Source: Candidatus Polarisedimenticolaceae bacterium
GTDB lineage: Bacteria; Acidobacteriota; Polarisedimenticolia; Polarisedimenticolales; DASRJG01
Length of the DNA stretch: 42,900 nt
Direction of reading: 5' to 3'
Assembly (NCBI GenBank): GCA_036376135.1
Contig: DASVAW010000165.1
Location: 1-42,900, forward strand
Part shown: positions 24,641 through 37,300 of the stretch, piece after piece
Position numbering within the stretch: position 1 is the stretch's first letter
Layout of the letters: every line of letters begins with the position of its first letter
Program-made: the position numbers and the translations under genes
The notes under the pieces: model-generated
The model's database searches: none
The model's input: only the letters and a program-made list of their open reading frames with translations
Told to the model about the DNA's origin: nothing

Positions 24641-24658
24641 CTACCATCCAGTAGGTAG
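24641..24658. promoter_or_regulatory. Putative TetR-family operator
   Basis: CTACC-N8-GGTAG (24641-24645 with 24654-24658) lies in the divergent gap between the cupin and TetR genes, with a further GTAGGT overlap. Its size and dyad fit TetR-family operators, which are typically 15-20 bp palindromes near the divergent promoters. Confidence 0.5.
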
Positions 24659-24728
24659 GTTGGCAAGCGAAGTTCGGGAGGCCCGCCCGGACGGCGCGCG
24701 TGTTAACGTCCGCCCACGGAGGCGGCCG

Positions 24729-25328
24729 ATGCCCGCGAAGCGCGACACCGCGAACCGGATCCTCGACGTCGCCGAGCGACTGGTCCAGGTCCGTGGATTC
24801 AATGCCTTCAGCTACGCCGACGTCGCAAAGGACGTCGGGGTCCGGAAGGCGAGCCTGCACCACCACTTCCCGACCAAGGGGATCCTCGGTGCCGCGTTGA
24901 TCGAGCGCTACCACCGCCGGTTTTTCGAGGCCCTCGCCGCGATCGATGCCGACGACGCGGACGCGGGGGACCGTCTCGAGGCGTACGCCGGGCTCTACGG
25001 CGCCGTGCTCCGGCGGAAGCGGATGTGCCTGTGCGGTATGCTCGCGACCGACGCGGCGACCCTTCCGAAGGCGATGCGGGATCGGATCGCCGGGTTCTTC
25101 GACGAAAACGAGACGTGGCTGGCCGGGGTCCTCGAGGCGGGACGTCGTCGCGGTGAGCTCCGGTTCGACGGCCCGGCCACCCCACTCGCCGAGGTCATCG
25201 TCAGCTCGCTCGAGGGGGCGATGCTCGTGTCGCGGGCGAGCGGAAGCGCCAGGCACTTCGATCACGTGGCGAAGCGGCTGCTCGACAGCGTGCGTCCCCG
25301 GGAAGGCCGCAGGGCTCCCCGGCGCTAG
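24729..25328 (+). CDS. TetR/AcrR-family transcriptional regulator
   Basis: 199 residues. The N-terminal DNA-binding domain (about 8-55) has the helix-turn-helix YADVAKDVGVRKASLHHHFP followed by TKGILGAALIERY. The C-terminal ligand domain contains RKRMCLCGMLATDAATLP, a conserved patch in a TetR subgroup, and the two nearby Cys could sense an electrophile or redox state. GGAGG precedes the ATG at 24729. It is divergent from the cupin gene and probably represses both itself and that gene through the dyad at 24641-24658. Confidence 0.92.
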   Translation: MPAKRDTANRILDVAERLVQVRGFNAFSYADVAKDVGVRKASLHHHFPTKGILGAALIERYHRRFFEALAAIDADDADAGDRLEAYAGLYGAVLRRKRMCLCGMLATDAATLPKAMRDRIAGFFDENETWLAGVLEAGRRRGELRFDGPATPLAEVIVSSLEGAMLVSRASGSARHFDHVAKRLLDSVRPREGRRAPRR

Positions 25329-25335
25329 GCCTGGC

Positions 25336-25365
25336 GCGGCGCCCCGGCCGGTGCCGGGACGCCGC
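25336..25365. terminator. Bidirectional hairpin, tetR/katG convergent pair
   Basis: GCGGCG-c-CCCGGC (25336-25348), a CGGT loop and GCCGGG-a-CGCCGC (25353-25365) form 12 bp with a one-base internal mismatch. It lies between the TetR stop (25328) and the katG stop (25380). A U tract is not evident. Confidence 0.65.
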
Positions 25366-25379
25366 CCCTTCGTTCGAGA

Positions 25380-28082
<2,703 letters not shown>

Positions 28083-28094
28083 CTAGCACGAGTG

Positions 28095-28109
28095 TTTGAC
28101 AATATCAAA
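28095..28109. promoter_or_regulatory. PerR/Fur-like operator overlapping a promoter
   Basis: TTTGACAATATCAAA is a 7-1-7 dyad with six of seven positions symmetric, in an AT-rich patch unlike its surroundings. On the minus strand TTGATA (the complement of 28102-28107) followed 17 bases on by TAGCGT is a plausible -35/-10 for the repressor-katG operon. It lies about 40 bases upstream of the repressor start. Confidence 0.7.
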
Positions 28110-28221
28110 GTAAGGCCGGGACCTTCCTGGGATCTTCCGTTGATGTCGCATCCGACCGGTGACAAACTCCCGCGGCTCGAGAGTCCCCTCGTCCGGGGAC
28201 CCGCCGGGAGGGGTTTTCTGC

Positions 28222-29277
28222 GTGAGTGACGAGGCGCCCGGGTCCGGACCGAGGCTCGGCGACGTGCTGCCCGGACTGGGTGTCGTCGCGGCGGTGGCCG
28301 TCGCGGCGCGCCTCCTCCACGCCGCCCTGCCGGAGTCCGTCGGCAGGGTCCTCGGCGAGGTTTTCTTCGCGGTGCTTGCGGGACTGGCCCTCGGGAACGC
28401 GTTCCGGCTCCCGGCGGCGACGGTTCCCGGAATCCGGTTCGCCTTCGAGACGGTGCTCCGGCTGGCGATCGTCCTGCTCGGCGCCGGCCTGTCGTTCGTC
28501 GCCGCCCTCGCCATCGGCGTGAAGGCGCTGGCGCTCATCGTCCTGCTCATGGTTCTCGCGCTGGCGACGACGCACCTCCTGGGGCGGCGCCTCGGAGTCC
28601 CCGCGAAGCTGGCGTCCCTCATCGGCGTCGGGACGGCGGTGTGCGGGAACTCGGCCATCAGCGCCACCGCGCCGGCGATCGGCGCCAGGGACGAGGACGT
28701 CGCGTACGCCATCGCCACGAACACGCTCTTCGGAACCCTCGCGGTCTTCGCCTATCCGCTGATCGGGCACGCGTTGGGGCTCGGGGATTCCGCGTTCGGG
28801 ACCTGGGCGGGGACCGCGGTGAACGACACCTCGCAGGTCGTGGCGGCGGGGTTCGCCTACAGCGACGCGGCCGGGCAGGTCGCCACCGTGGTCAAGCTGA
28901 CCCGCAACGCGCTCATGGGCGTCGTGATCGTCGTGATGGGGTTCCTCCACGGGCGCGCGAGCCGCGGCGAGGGCCTCGGGACCCGCCTCCGGCAGTCGGT
29001 GCCCTGGTTCGTGGTCGGGTTCCTCGTCGTGGCCACCCTGAACACGCTGGGCCTGTTCACGTGGCTGACCGGAGCGCTGGGGACCGACGTTCCGCAGGCG
29101 ATCCGGTGGACCGCCCGCTCGCTCATCCTCCTCGCCCTCGCCGGGGTCGGCCTCGGCACCCGGATCGACGCGATGCGACGGACGGGCCTGCTCCCGCTGT
29201 GGGTCGGCCTCGCCGCCGCCGTCGTGACCTCCGTCGCGAGCTACGCCTGGATTCGTTTCGTCGGGCCGGTCGGATAG
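28222..29277 (+). CDS. YeiH-family putative sulfate exporter
   Basis: 351 residues, an integral membrane protein with about 10 hydrophobic helices. The family signature includes GVGTAVCGNSAISATAPAIG, followed by AYAIATNTLFGT and GTAVNDTSQVVAAGFAY. These belong to UPF0324 (Cons_hypoth698), proposed to export sulfate or related ions; the substrate is not established. The GTG at 28222 is chosen because GGGAGGGG precedes it by about 8 bases; an earlier in-frame GTG at 28159 lacks this. Its stop lies two bases from the stop of the convergent OmpA gene. Confidence 0.9.
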   Translation: MSDEAPGSGPRLGDVLPGLGVVAAVAVAARLLHAALPESVGRVLGEVFFAVLAGLALGNAFRLPAATVPGIRFAFETVLRLAIVLLGAGLSFVAALAIGVKALALIVLLMVLALATTHLLGRRLGVPAKLASLIGVGTAVCGNSAISATAPAIGARDEDVAYAIATNTLFGTLAVFAYPLIGHALGLGDSAFGTWAGTAVNDTSQVVAAGFAYSDAAGQVATVVKLTRNALMGVVIVVMGFLHGRASRGEGLGTRLRQSVPWFVVGFLVVATLNTLGLFTWLTGALGTDVPQAIRWTARSLILLALAGVGLGTRIDAMRRTGLLPLWVGLAAAVVTSVASYAWIRFVGPVG

Positions 29278-29279
29278 CC

Positions 29280-32200
29280 CTACCAGGTCCCGATGAGATT
29301 GACGAACGCGCCCTGGTGGTCGTAGCTCAGATCGGTCAGGTCGTCGGAGAAGTCCGTGAAGTTGTAACCGACGCCGGCCTTCAGGTGCTCGCCGAAGTAA
29401 CGGTAGACCGCGACCAGCGCGCCGCTGCGGCGTTGACGGACATCCGGCAGGTCGAGCATGCGCACTTCGGCCAGGCTCTCCCAGCCCTTGCGGAAGCGCC
29501 AGTCCGCGCGCAGCACCGCGAGCTGCGCGGCATTGTCGAAGAACCGCCGATCCTCGCGATCGAGGCTCACCTGTCCCAGGCGGTAGGCGACCTTGCCGCC
29601 GATCGACCAATCGGCGGTGACGTCGTAGGTGAGATCGAGCGCCGCGACGTGGCTTTTCTGAATGAACCCGACGGCCGTGTTCTGCACGCCCACCTGGTCG
29701 GTGGTCGGGACGTTGTAGAAGTACGTGTACTTGGCCAGCGCGTTCAGCCGGTCGTTGCGCACGGGGCGGTAGGCGTAGCCGACCACGAACTCGGTGTAGC
29801 CGCCGTCATGGAACTCGCCGAGCGAGCTGTCGCTGACCGAGTGGTTCAGCTTGCCGACGACGCGCCAGTCCGGCGTCAGCTGGATCTTGACGTTGTTGCG
29901 GAACAACCACGCGGTCCTCTCGGTGCGCGTCGTGTCGAGCTGCTCCGCGTCGTCGCGGCGGTACTCGATCGCGGTCGAGAACTGGATCGACTCCGCGCCG
30001 TAGCCCAGACGGACTCCGATCGCCTTGCGATCGGTCTCGGCGCCGGTCTGCGAATCGCTCAGCGTGCCGAACTCCGCGCTGCCTCCGACGTTCCAGCGTT
30101 CCCTGGCCACGAGCCGGATTCCGGTGGCGTGCGTGAGGCCGCTCACCGACCCGCCGTTCTGGTACCGCTCCTCCAGGTAGACGCTGGAGCTGTCGGAAAG
30201 CCTCCGCTTCACGCCGGAGACCAGGTTGCCCCTTCGGACGTTCAGGCCGTTGTCCGTCCGCTCGTTCTCCAGCGAATAGTTGAGGTAGAGGCTCGTCCGC
30301 TCCGATTGGAGAAAACTGGTTCCGATCCGGCCGCCGGCTCCGAGGTCCCCGTCGGATGCCTCCGCATCGATCCGGAAGCGATGCGTCAGGCGATACGAGC
30401 CGCCCACGCCGATGCGGCCGTTGTCCGGACGGCCCTCGTCCGACGCGACCGTCTCCTGCACGAAACCGTAGGCGCGCCACTTGGCGCCGGGGTCGAACAG
30501 GACCTGCGCGACCGCGTCCGTGCGCTCACCCTGCTCCTGAGTCGCGGGAACGACCGGCGAACGGTCCTCGCGCAGGTCGTTCCTCACCCCGGCGCTGACG
30601 CTCCACGTTTCGGTCACCTTGAATCGGGCATCCACTTCGATCGCCCGGGTCTCGAGCCCCTGATCTTCGGTCTTCTGATCGCCCTTGGCCGCCACGCTCA
30701 GGCGCTTGGTCACGGGCATCCGGAACGTGCCGCCGTATTGCTCGGTGTCCTTGATCGTCGCCTGCCCCGGCGCCGAGTAGCCGGCGTCCCGGTTCTGCAC
30801 GTACAGGGTGACGCGGCCGTCGCGGCCCTCGAAGACGTCGCCGAGTCCGACGCTCAGGTCGGCGCGATAGGCCGCGGCTTCCGCGTCGGTGAACGAAAGG
30901 TCGTCGGGACCCTGGAACCCGAACCCGCCGTCGTCCGAACGCAGCGCGCTGGAGACGAGACCTTCGCTCCGGCCCGCCTGCACCTTGAACCAGGAGTCGG
31001 CGCTCATGCGCAGCGTCAGGTCCGCGGCGGCGAGGTTGCTGTCGGCGTCCCCTTCGTCGTTGGAGTTGGCGGTCACGCCGACCCGCACGTGGTCGTTGAA
31101 CCAGTAATGGCCCTGGCCGCCGACGGCGACCGCATCGAGCTCGTCGAAGCCCGGCGTGTACTCGTAACGCGCCACGAGGTACGCCTCGTCGCCGCTCAGG
31201 CCGCTGCTGCGCACGAGCAGGTTGTCGTCGGCGGTCGACGAGAGCGGTTCGGTGAGGAGCAGCCGGCCCTGCAGGTAGTCGATGTCGTAGTCCATGCCCG
31301 GCCGCAGGTTGACCACCCCGGTGACGATGCGCGAGTCCTTGTCGCGGATCTCGATGCGCACGCGCTCGGAGCCCGTCAGGACGTCCTGGTGGCGCAGGAA
31401 GTAGAGCGATCCTCCCGTTCCCCGGAACTCCTCGTAGCTGGGCATCGTTCCGGGGTCGGCGGCGAACCCGTCCACGGCGGCGCGCGGCGCGCCGAAGCCG
31501 GTGGTGGCCTCGGACCCGTAGTGCGCGTTGGCTCCGTACAGGCCGCGATCGACCTGGGCGAGCTCGTTGCCCGTGAAGTCGATCTTGAAATTGCCCCACA
31601 TCGCGTAGTTCGCGCCGCGGCTGGCCTTGACGTAGAACTTGCCCTGGGTCGGCGCCATCTCCTCCACGACGCCGTCGTCGCCGAACGTCGGGTAATAGGT
31701 GTCCGGATCGATGCGCCGGAACAGCGAGTCGGGAGACTTGTCCAGGAAGTTGCTGAACAGGTCCTCGATCGGGCCTTCGCGGGTATCCGCGCTCGCCGTC
31801 AAACGCCAGTGCTCGCTGATCTTGCCGTTCAGGTAGAACGCCAGCCGGCCGTCGAGCGTGGAATCGTACGGCTGCGGCGCATCCTCGCCCTGCAGCAGCT
31901 CCACCGGCCCGTTCGCGCGGTTCTCGGAGAGCGTGACGTCGGCGAGGCCGACGTAGAACAGGTCCCTGCGCTTGAACTCCAGGTCGCGCAGGTACAGCGA
32001 CCCGTTGCCCGCCTCGTCGAGCACGGCGACTTCGACCGTGTGCGCGCCGGCGGGGAGGATCTCCTCCGCGGCGAAGTTGCCCTGCGGATCGACCGGCACC
32101 GGCCGGCCCGCCACCCAGACCGTGTGGCCCGCGGGGATGCCGCTGCCCCGGACCTTCACCGTGCCACCGTCGAGGGGGATCTGACGGCGCGCCAGCGCGC

Positions 32201-34349
32201 TTTCGCCGTAAACGGCGAGCAGGTCGTGCGGCGGCTCGGTCGCGGAGGCGCCGGACGTCGCGACCTCGGGGGACGGCTCGGGGTACAGCCACAGCGGCCG
32301 CGCCTCCGTCTCGTCGAAATGGTCCTTCGCGTCGTAGGCGCGCAACACGTACTTGAGCTCGCGCGCCGGGTCCGCGAGCAACTCCGCGGCCGGTTGCCAC
32401 TCCGCCCGGCCGGCGGCGTCGACCGCGACGATCGCGAGCGGCGCGTCCTGCAGCGACTGCTCCTGCTCGAAGATCCGGATCTCGGCCCGCTCGATGAAGC
32501 TCGCGTAGTTGTCGTACGTCCGGAAACGCACGACCGGGGCGACGGGACCGTGCTCCGTGCGGCTCACCGCCACGGCGGCCGGATGCGCCGCGACGCCGAG
32601 CCGCGGCCGGGATTCGAGATTGTCGAAGCGGAACTGGATCCTGGCGTCGTCGAGCGCGACGTCGGTGCAGCGCTGGACGTCGGAGGAGGTGCGGCCCGGA
32701 TCGTCGATCGGTTTGCCGTCCACGGTGATGCGCATCACGTTGAGCTCGTAGGCGCTTTTCGGACGCAGCTCCCGGGTGATGGGCGTGATGTCCACGCCCT
32801 CGTAATCGTCGAGCGGCATCGGTTCGTCGTACACGGCCTGCACGCGCACGAACGACCTCTCGCCCTGGGTGAAGCCGACGTTCACGACGTCGTCGGACTG
32901 CACGTAGCCGCGCCCCTCGTGCTCCGCCCGGGCGTTCGACAACGCGGGATCCTGCTTGAGGGCGTCCATGGTGCGGCGCGCCCGCGCGGCGGACAGTCCG
33001 ATGTCGTCGCCGTACACGGACGCGGTGCGGCGGTCGAGGCGCTCGTTCTTCGTGTAGCCGATGAACCGCAGCCGCGCATTGGTCCGACCGGAGATGTCGG
33101 TCAGCGCGCGATTCAGGACCGCGGCGTAACCGGGAGGAAGGACCGGCCGGCCGTCGGCGAGCTCGAGCGTGGGGATGGTGCCCCAGGGGGGGTCGTAGAC
33201 CTTCGTCACCATCTCGTCGCCGGCGTCGCCGGGACAAAGCTGCGGCTCTTCCGGGAGCTCCTGGAGCGCGTCGTCGTGCCAGAACTCCACCTCGACCCGG
33301 CGATTCAGCGTCCGTCCCTGCGCGGTGTCGTTGGAGGCGAGCGGCTGCGAGGCGCCGCGCCCGTCGCTTTCGATCGCCGCGCTCGGAAGTCCCAGGGTCT
33401 CCTGCATCGCCAGGGCGACGCGGAGCGCCCTCGCCTTCGACAAGGCCAGGTGGTCGCCGTAGATGCGCTCGTCGCGGTCGGTCAGCGGCGCGTCGTCGGT
33501 GTGGCCGATGAACCGGACCGTCACCCGCTGCTTGTCCCCCAGGTTGTGGAGCGCCTGCCGGACCTGTCGGGCGAAGTCCTCGGAGACGGGGGTGGTCTCG
33601 TCCTCGTAATGCAGCGGTACGACGAGGTTCTTGACGCGCGAACGCCGCGCATGACCTTCCCTGTACTTCAGCTTGCAGACGGTCTCCATCCGGCAGACCT
33701 TGATGCGCTTGATGTCTTCGGCGACGACGACCTCCTCGTCCCGGAGGTCCTTCCGCGGCTCGTCGTACCAGACCTCCACCTCGACGCGTCGGTTCTGGGC
33801 GCGGCCCTCCTCGGTCAGGTTCGAGGCCACGGGCTGCGTGTCGCCGGCCCACTCGTAGGTGATGGCCTCGGGGGGCAGACCGAGCGCCGTCTTGAAGTAC
33901 TCGGCCACCTCGCCGGCACGTTCCCGGGAGAGGCCCGCGTTGTCCCCGAAGACGCGCACCAGCCCCTCGGAAAGGCGTTGGGAGTCCGCGTGGCCGACGA
34001 AGTGGACGCGGACGTTCCTGCGCTGCCGCATGCCCTCGAGGAGCTTGGCGAGCTTTTCGACGTGGCCGGGCGGAATCTCCGCCACACCCGATTCGAAACG
34101 GATGGGCGGAACGACGTTCTTCAGCTTGACGGTCTCGAGCTTCTGGCCCTCGACCTGCCGGACCTCCAGCCGATCGCCCCGCTCGAGATCGAGCAGATCG
34201 GGGTCCTGCGACCATCGCCGGAACGTCTGGTCGCCGGACAGGTGCCGCTCGACCGGCTCGCCCGGCGCGGCCTCGTCGACCGGCTCGGCGCTCGCCGCGG
34301 CGGTCGTCAGGAGTCCGAGGATCAGCAGCAGATGGCGGTGCTTGCTCAT
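29280..34349 (-). CDS. Three OmpA-like domains plus outer-membrane beta-barrel protein
   Basis: 1689 residues with a signal peptide (HLLLILGLLTTAAASA). Three OmpA-like peptidoglycan-binding domains are visible: centres FVGHADS (H120), FIGHTDD (H283) and FIGYTKN (Y432). The first two are followed by QNRRVEVEVWYDEP / LNRRVEVEFWHDD. A central region (about 560-790) is Ig-like. From about 800 the sequence is amphipathic beta strands with a conserved section (RIDPDTYYPTFGDD, QGKFYVKASRGANYAMWGNF, YDIDYLQGRLLLTEPL) and ends in Trp (VNLIGTW), like an outer-membrane barrel. It follows the DUF11 gene by 5 bases, so it is a coupled pair. Its likely job is to anchor or display the partner across peptidoglycan and outer membrane. 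The pair type is seen in other bacteria but is uncharacterised as far as I know. Confidence 0.9.
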   Translation of the reverse strand: MSKHRHLLLILGLLTTAAASAEPVDEAAPGEPVERHLSGDQTFRRWSQDPDLLDLERGDRLEVRQVEGQKLETVKLKNVVPPIRFESGVAEIPPGHVEKLAKLLEGMRQRRNVRVHFVGHADSQRLSEGLVRVFGDNAGLSRERAGEVAEYFKTALGLPPEAITYEWAGDTQPVASNLTEEGRAQNRRVEVEVWYDEPRKDLRDEEVVVAEDIKRIKVCRMETVCKLKYREGHARRSRVKNLVVPLHYEDETTPVSEDFARQVRQALHNLGDKQRVTVRFIGHTDDAPLTDRDERIYGDHLALSKARALRVALAMQETLGLPSAAIESDGRGASQPLASNDTAQGRTLNRRVEVEFWHDDALQELPEEPQLCPGDAGDEMVTKVYDPPWGTIPTLELADGRPVLPPGYAAVLNRALTDISGRTNARLRFIGYTKNERLDRRTASVYGDDIGLSAARARRTMDALKQDPALSNARAEHEGRGYVQSDDVVNVGFTQGERSFVRVQAVYDEPMPLDDYEGVDITPITRELRPKSAYELNVMRITVDGKPIDDPGRTSSDVQRCTDVALDDARIQFRFDNLESRPRLGVAAHPAAVAVSRTEHGPVAPVVRFRTYDNYASFIERAEIRIFEQEQSLQDAPLAIVAVDAAGRAEWQPAAELLADPARELKYVLRAYDAKDHFDETEARPLWLYPEPSPEVATSGASATEPPHDLLAVYGESALARRQIPLDGGTVKVRGSGIPAGHTVWVAGRPVPVDPQGNFAAEEILPAGAHTVEVAVLDEAGNGSLYLRDLEFKRRDLFYVGLADVTLSENRANGPVELLQGEDAPQPYDSTLDGRLAFYLNGKISEHWRLTASADTREGPIEDLFSNFLDKSPDSLFRRIDPDTYYPTFGDDGVVEEMAPTQGKFYVKASRGANYAMWGNFKIDFTGNELAQVDRGLYGANAHYGSEATTGFGAPRAAVDGFAADPGTMPSYEEFRGTGGSLYFLRHQDVLTGSERVRIEIRDKDSRIVTGVVNLRPGMDYDIDYLQGRLLLTEPLSSTADDNLLVRSSGLSGDEAYLVARYEYTPGFDELDAVAVGGQGHYWFNDHVRVGVTANSNDEGDADSNLAAADLTLRMSADSWFKVQAGRSEGLVSSALRSDDGGFGFQGPDDLSFTDAEAAAYRADLSVGLGDVFEGRDGRVTLYVQNRDAGYSAPGQATIKDTEQYGGTFRMPVTKRLSVAAKGDQKTEDQGLETRAIEVDARFKVTETWSVSAGVRNDLREDRSPVVPATQEQGERTDAVAQVLFDPGAKWRAYGFVQETVASDEGRPDNGRIGVGGSYRLTHRFRIDAEASDGDLGAGGRIGTSFLQSERTSLYLNYSLENERTDNGLNVRRGNLVSGVKRRLSDSSSVYLEERYQNGGSVSGLTHATGIRLVARERWNVGGSAEFGTLSDSQTGAETDRKAIGVRLGYGAESIQFSTAIEYRRDDAEQLDTTRTERTAWLFRNNVKIQLTPDWRVVGKLNHSVSDSSLGEFHDGGYTEFVVGYAYRPVRNDRLNALAKYTYFYNVPTTDQVGVQNTAVGFIQKSHVAALDLTYDVTADWSIGGKVAYRLGQVSLDREDRRFFDNAAQLAVLRADWRFRKGWESLAEVRMLDLPDVRQRRSGALVAVYRYFGEHLKAGVGYNFTDFSDDLTDLSYDHQGAFVNLIGTW

Positions 34350-34354
34350 GCCGC

Positions 34355-37300
34355 TCACCTGCCTTCCTGCACGGGCACGTCGGGTTTCCCGGGCGGGGCG
34401 CCGCGGCGCCAGAAGACCTCGGCCTCGATCGTGAGGCGGTAGCCGCCGGCCTCGGCCCAGGCTTCGGTCAGCTGCTGCCGAACCGCCGCCACGCGCGCGT
34501 CGACCAGCGCCGACTCCTCCGTGTCGGCGACGTAGGAGAGGCGCAGGACCGCCGGCGCCTTGCGAAGCTCCCCGAGAAGGAGATCGAGACGCGGCCGCCA
34601 CTGGACGCGGATCTCGGTCGTGTCCGGCTCGAAGACCGCATCGGAGAGGTCGATGGCGACCACGCGGTGGATCGACGCGCCGAAGTTGATCTTCAGGGCC
34701 TTGCCGCGCGTGGCGCGCCGGACCTGCACCTGGTCGGTCGACATCCGGAAGCCGCTCGGCAGGGTCCGGTCGTCGAGCTTCAGCACGAAGTTGCTGCCGC
34801 GGCTCTCGTGCGGCGTGATCGCGCAGGTGATGTGGTACCGGCCGTACGGATCCGTCGTCGCCTGCAGACCGCGAGCGGTCACCACGCGCACGCCGGGCAG
34901 GCCGTCCTCGCCGTCGTCCTGCAGCCCGTCGCGATCGACGTCGTTGAAGACCTTCCCGGTCACGTCGGTGCAGTCGAACGTGGGATCGGGCACCACGCGC
35001 ACGGCGGCGGTCGCTTCGCCGGACATCGCATTGCCGGTCGCGCCCTGCACCACCTGCGCGCGGTTCACGAACTCGCCCTCGCCCACGCCCGCGCCCACGG
35101 CGAGCAGCAGCTTCACCGTGCGCACCTCGGTACCCGCGAGGACGAGGCCGTCCCAGCGCAGCTCGCGTCCCGCGACCGACGGCTCGGTCGGCACCCCGTC
35201 GAGGACGGCGGAGCCCTCGACGTAGGTGAATCCAGCCGGGAAGCGATCCAAAAGGCTCACGTCGGTGAGCAGCAGCCCGGCGGCGTTGTTGACGGTGATC
35301 ACGTACGGGACCTGCTGCCCGCGGGTCACGTTCCGCAGCGGCGTCGTCTTGGAGATCCCGACCGAGCCGTTCAGTTGCGGATCGAGCGGGATGTGGTTGT
35401 TGAAGATCTGGCTCGTGCCGGGGGCCTGGCTGCCGTCCAGCATCAGGTGGACGCGGTAGACCGTGCCCGCGCTGCGTGCCGGAACCGAGGCCGCCGGCGC
35501 GAACTCCGTGGGCTGCACCTCGCAGAACAGGGCGGTGCCCGGCAGGGCGTCGTCGACGGTTCCCGGGCAGGCCGGCACCGAGAACGCCGCGGTCGTCGCG
35601 TCGGAGGTCGGCGGGATGATCTGGGAATAACCCGCGAGGTAGGTCGTCCCCGGGGGCGCCGTCACGCCGATGACGTAGTCCCCGCCGCTCGGGCAGGCCG
35701 GGTCGCCGAAGTTGAGGTCGAACTTGTAGTAACCGTCCGCGAGCGTGACCTGCCCCTGCTGGGCCGCGTCGTCGAAGCAGTTCTCCGGGAGGGGCGAGGC
35801 GCCGGCGGCGTTCAGCAGGGTGAGGGTCGCTCCGGCGATCGGGACGCGCGCGACCGAGTTGTAGACGACGCCGTTCGGATCGATCGGCAGGTCGAGTCCC
35901 TGGAGGTTGGCCCCGGACGCCACGACGACGCCGTCGATCCGCTGCGGCAAGTTCGTGAACGGCGACGCGGCGCGCCCCAGCATCGCGGTGTTCGGCCCCG
36001 CGCCGGGGGCCCGGAACCGCAGCACGTAGGGGGTGGCCGCGTCGTTCGGCTCGACGTTGATGATCCGGTAGGCGCCGCCGGCATCGGTCAGCGACGTATG
36101 GAGCAGCTGACCGCCGCGATAGAGGTCCACCGACCAGCCCGCCAACGCCCGCTCGCCGGTGTCCTGGGCGTCGTCGAAGTCCGCGTCGTGCCAGACCGAC
36201 CCGTTGAGGATGGCGACGCCGGGGATTCCGCCGACGGTGATCGAGACGCTGGCGCTCGCCGTGAGCGTCGGGGTGTTCCACGCGACGACGCCGGTGTTCG
36301 TGACCACCGTGCCGTTCGCGAGGCCGGCGTCGAGCACGGCCCGGAACCGCAGCGTCACGGTCGCGCCGGGATCGAGCGGGCCGTAGACCGCGCCGTAGTC
36401 GGCGGTGATCGACGCTCCGGCGACGCCGACGCCCGACGCCGAGCCGTTCATCGTGGCCGATCCGGGCACGTAGGCGAGCTGGCCGGCGGGCAGATCGTCG
36501 GTGAGGACGACGTTCTGGGCCGGGACGGCGGCGATGTTCGTGACCGTCACCAGGTATTCGAGCGTCGCGCCGGGGACGGCCGGGCCGCCGCCGACCACGA
36601 CGACTTGCTTGGTGATCGTCAGCTGCTGGGCCGCGCCGACGACGACGACCGTCGGCTGGGCGCCGTTCGCGGGGTTGCCGTCGCTGTCGGTGAGCAGATC
36701 CGGAAGCTCGACGGTGTCCACCACCGCCTGGTTGACGATCAGGGTCCCGTCGGGGGTGCCGAGGTCCACGCGCAGGTCGAACGCGACGACGGCCGTCGCC
36801 CCGGGCGCGATCGTGCCGAGGTCGATCCCCGAGGCGAGCGGGGCGACGCCCCCGTCCGGCCGGCCGAACGGCTGCGCGTTCCGCGTGGTCGAATCGGCGA
36901 CGTAGGTCGTGTTCGCCGGAACCGCGTCGGTCAGGACGACGCCGGTCGCGGGGATCGTTCCCGAGTTCTGGACGGTGATCGTGTAGTGCAGGACGTCGCC
37001 CGGATCGACGACCCCCGGCGAGCCCAGGTCCACCGCCAGGGCGACCACCTTCGCGGCGTAGAGCAACGGGTAGTTGCCCACGACGTCGCGCGTCGGGTCG
37101 TTGGGCAGCGGCGTGTCCGGATCGTCGGACGGCTGATCGATGACGCCGCCGGCGGCGGCCGTGACGAAGCCCTGGTTCGAGATCACGGTCCCGTCGAGGA
37201 CGTTCGGATCCACGACGACGTCGAACGTGACGGTCGCGACGTTGGCCGTTCCGGCCGACGCGTCGGCCGGCATCGAACCCGGCGTCGGATCGGCCGGCGA

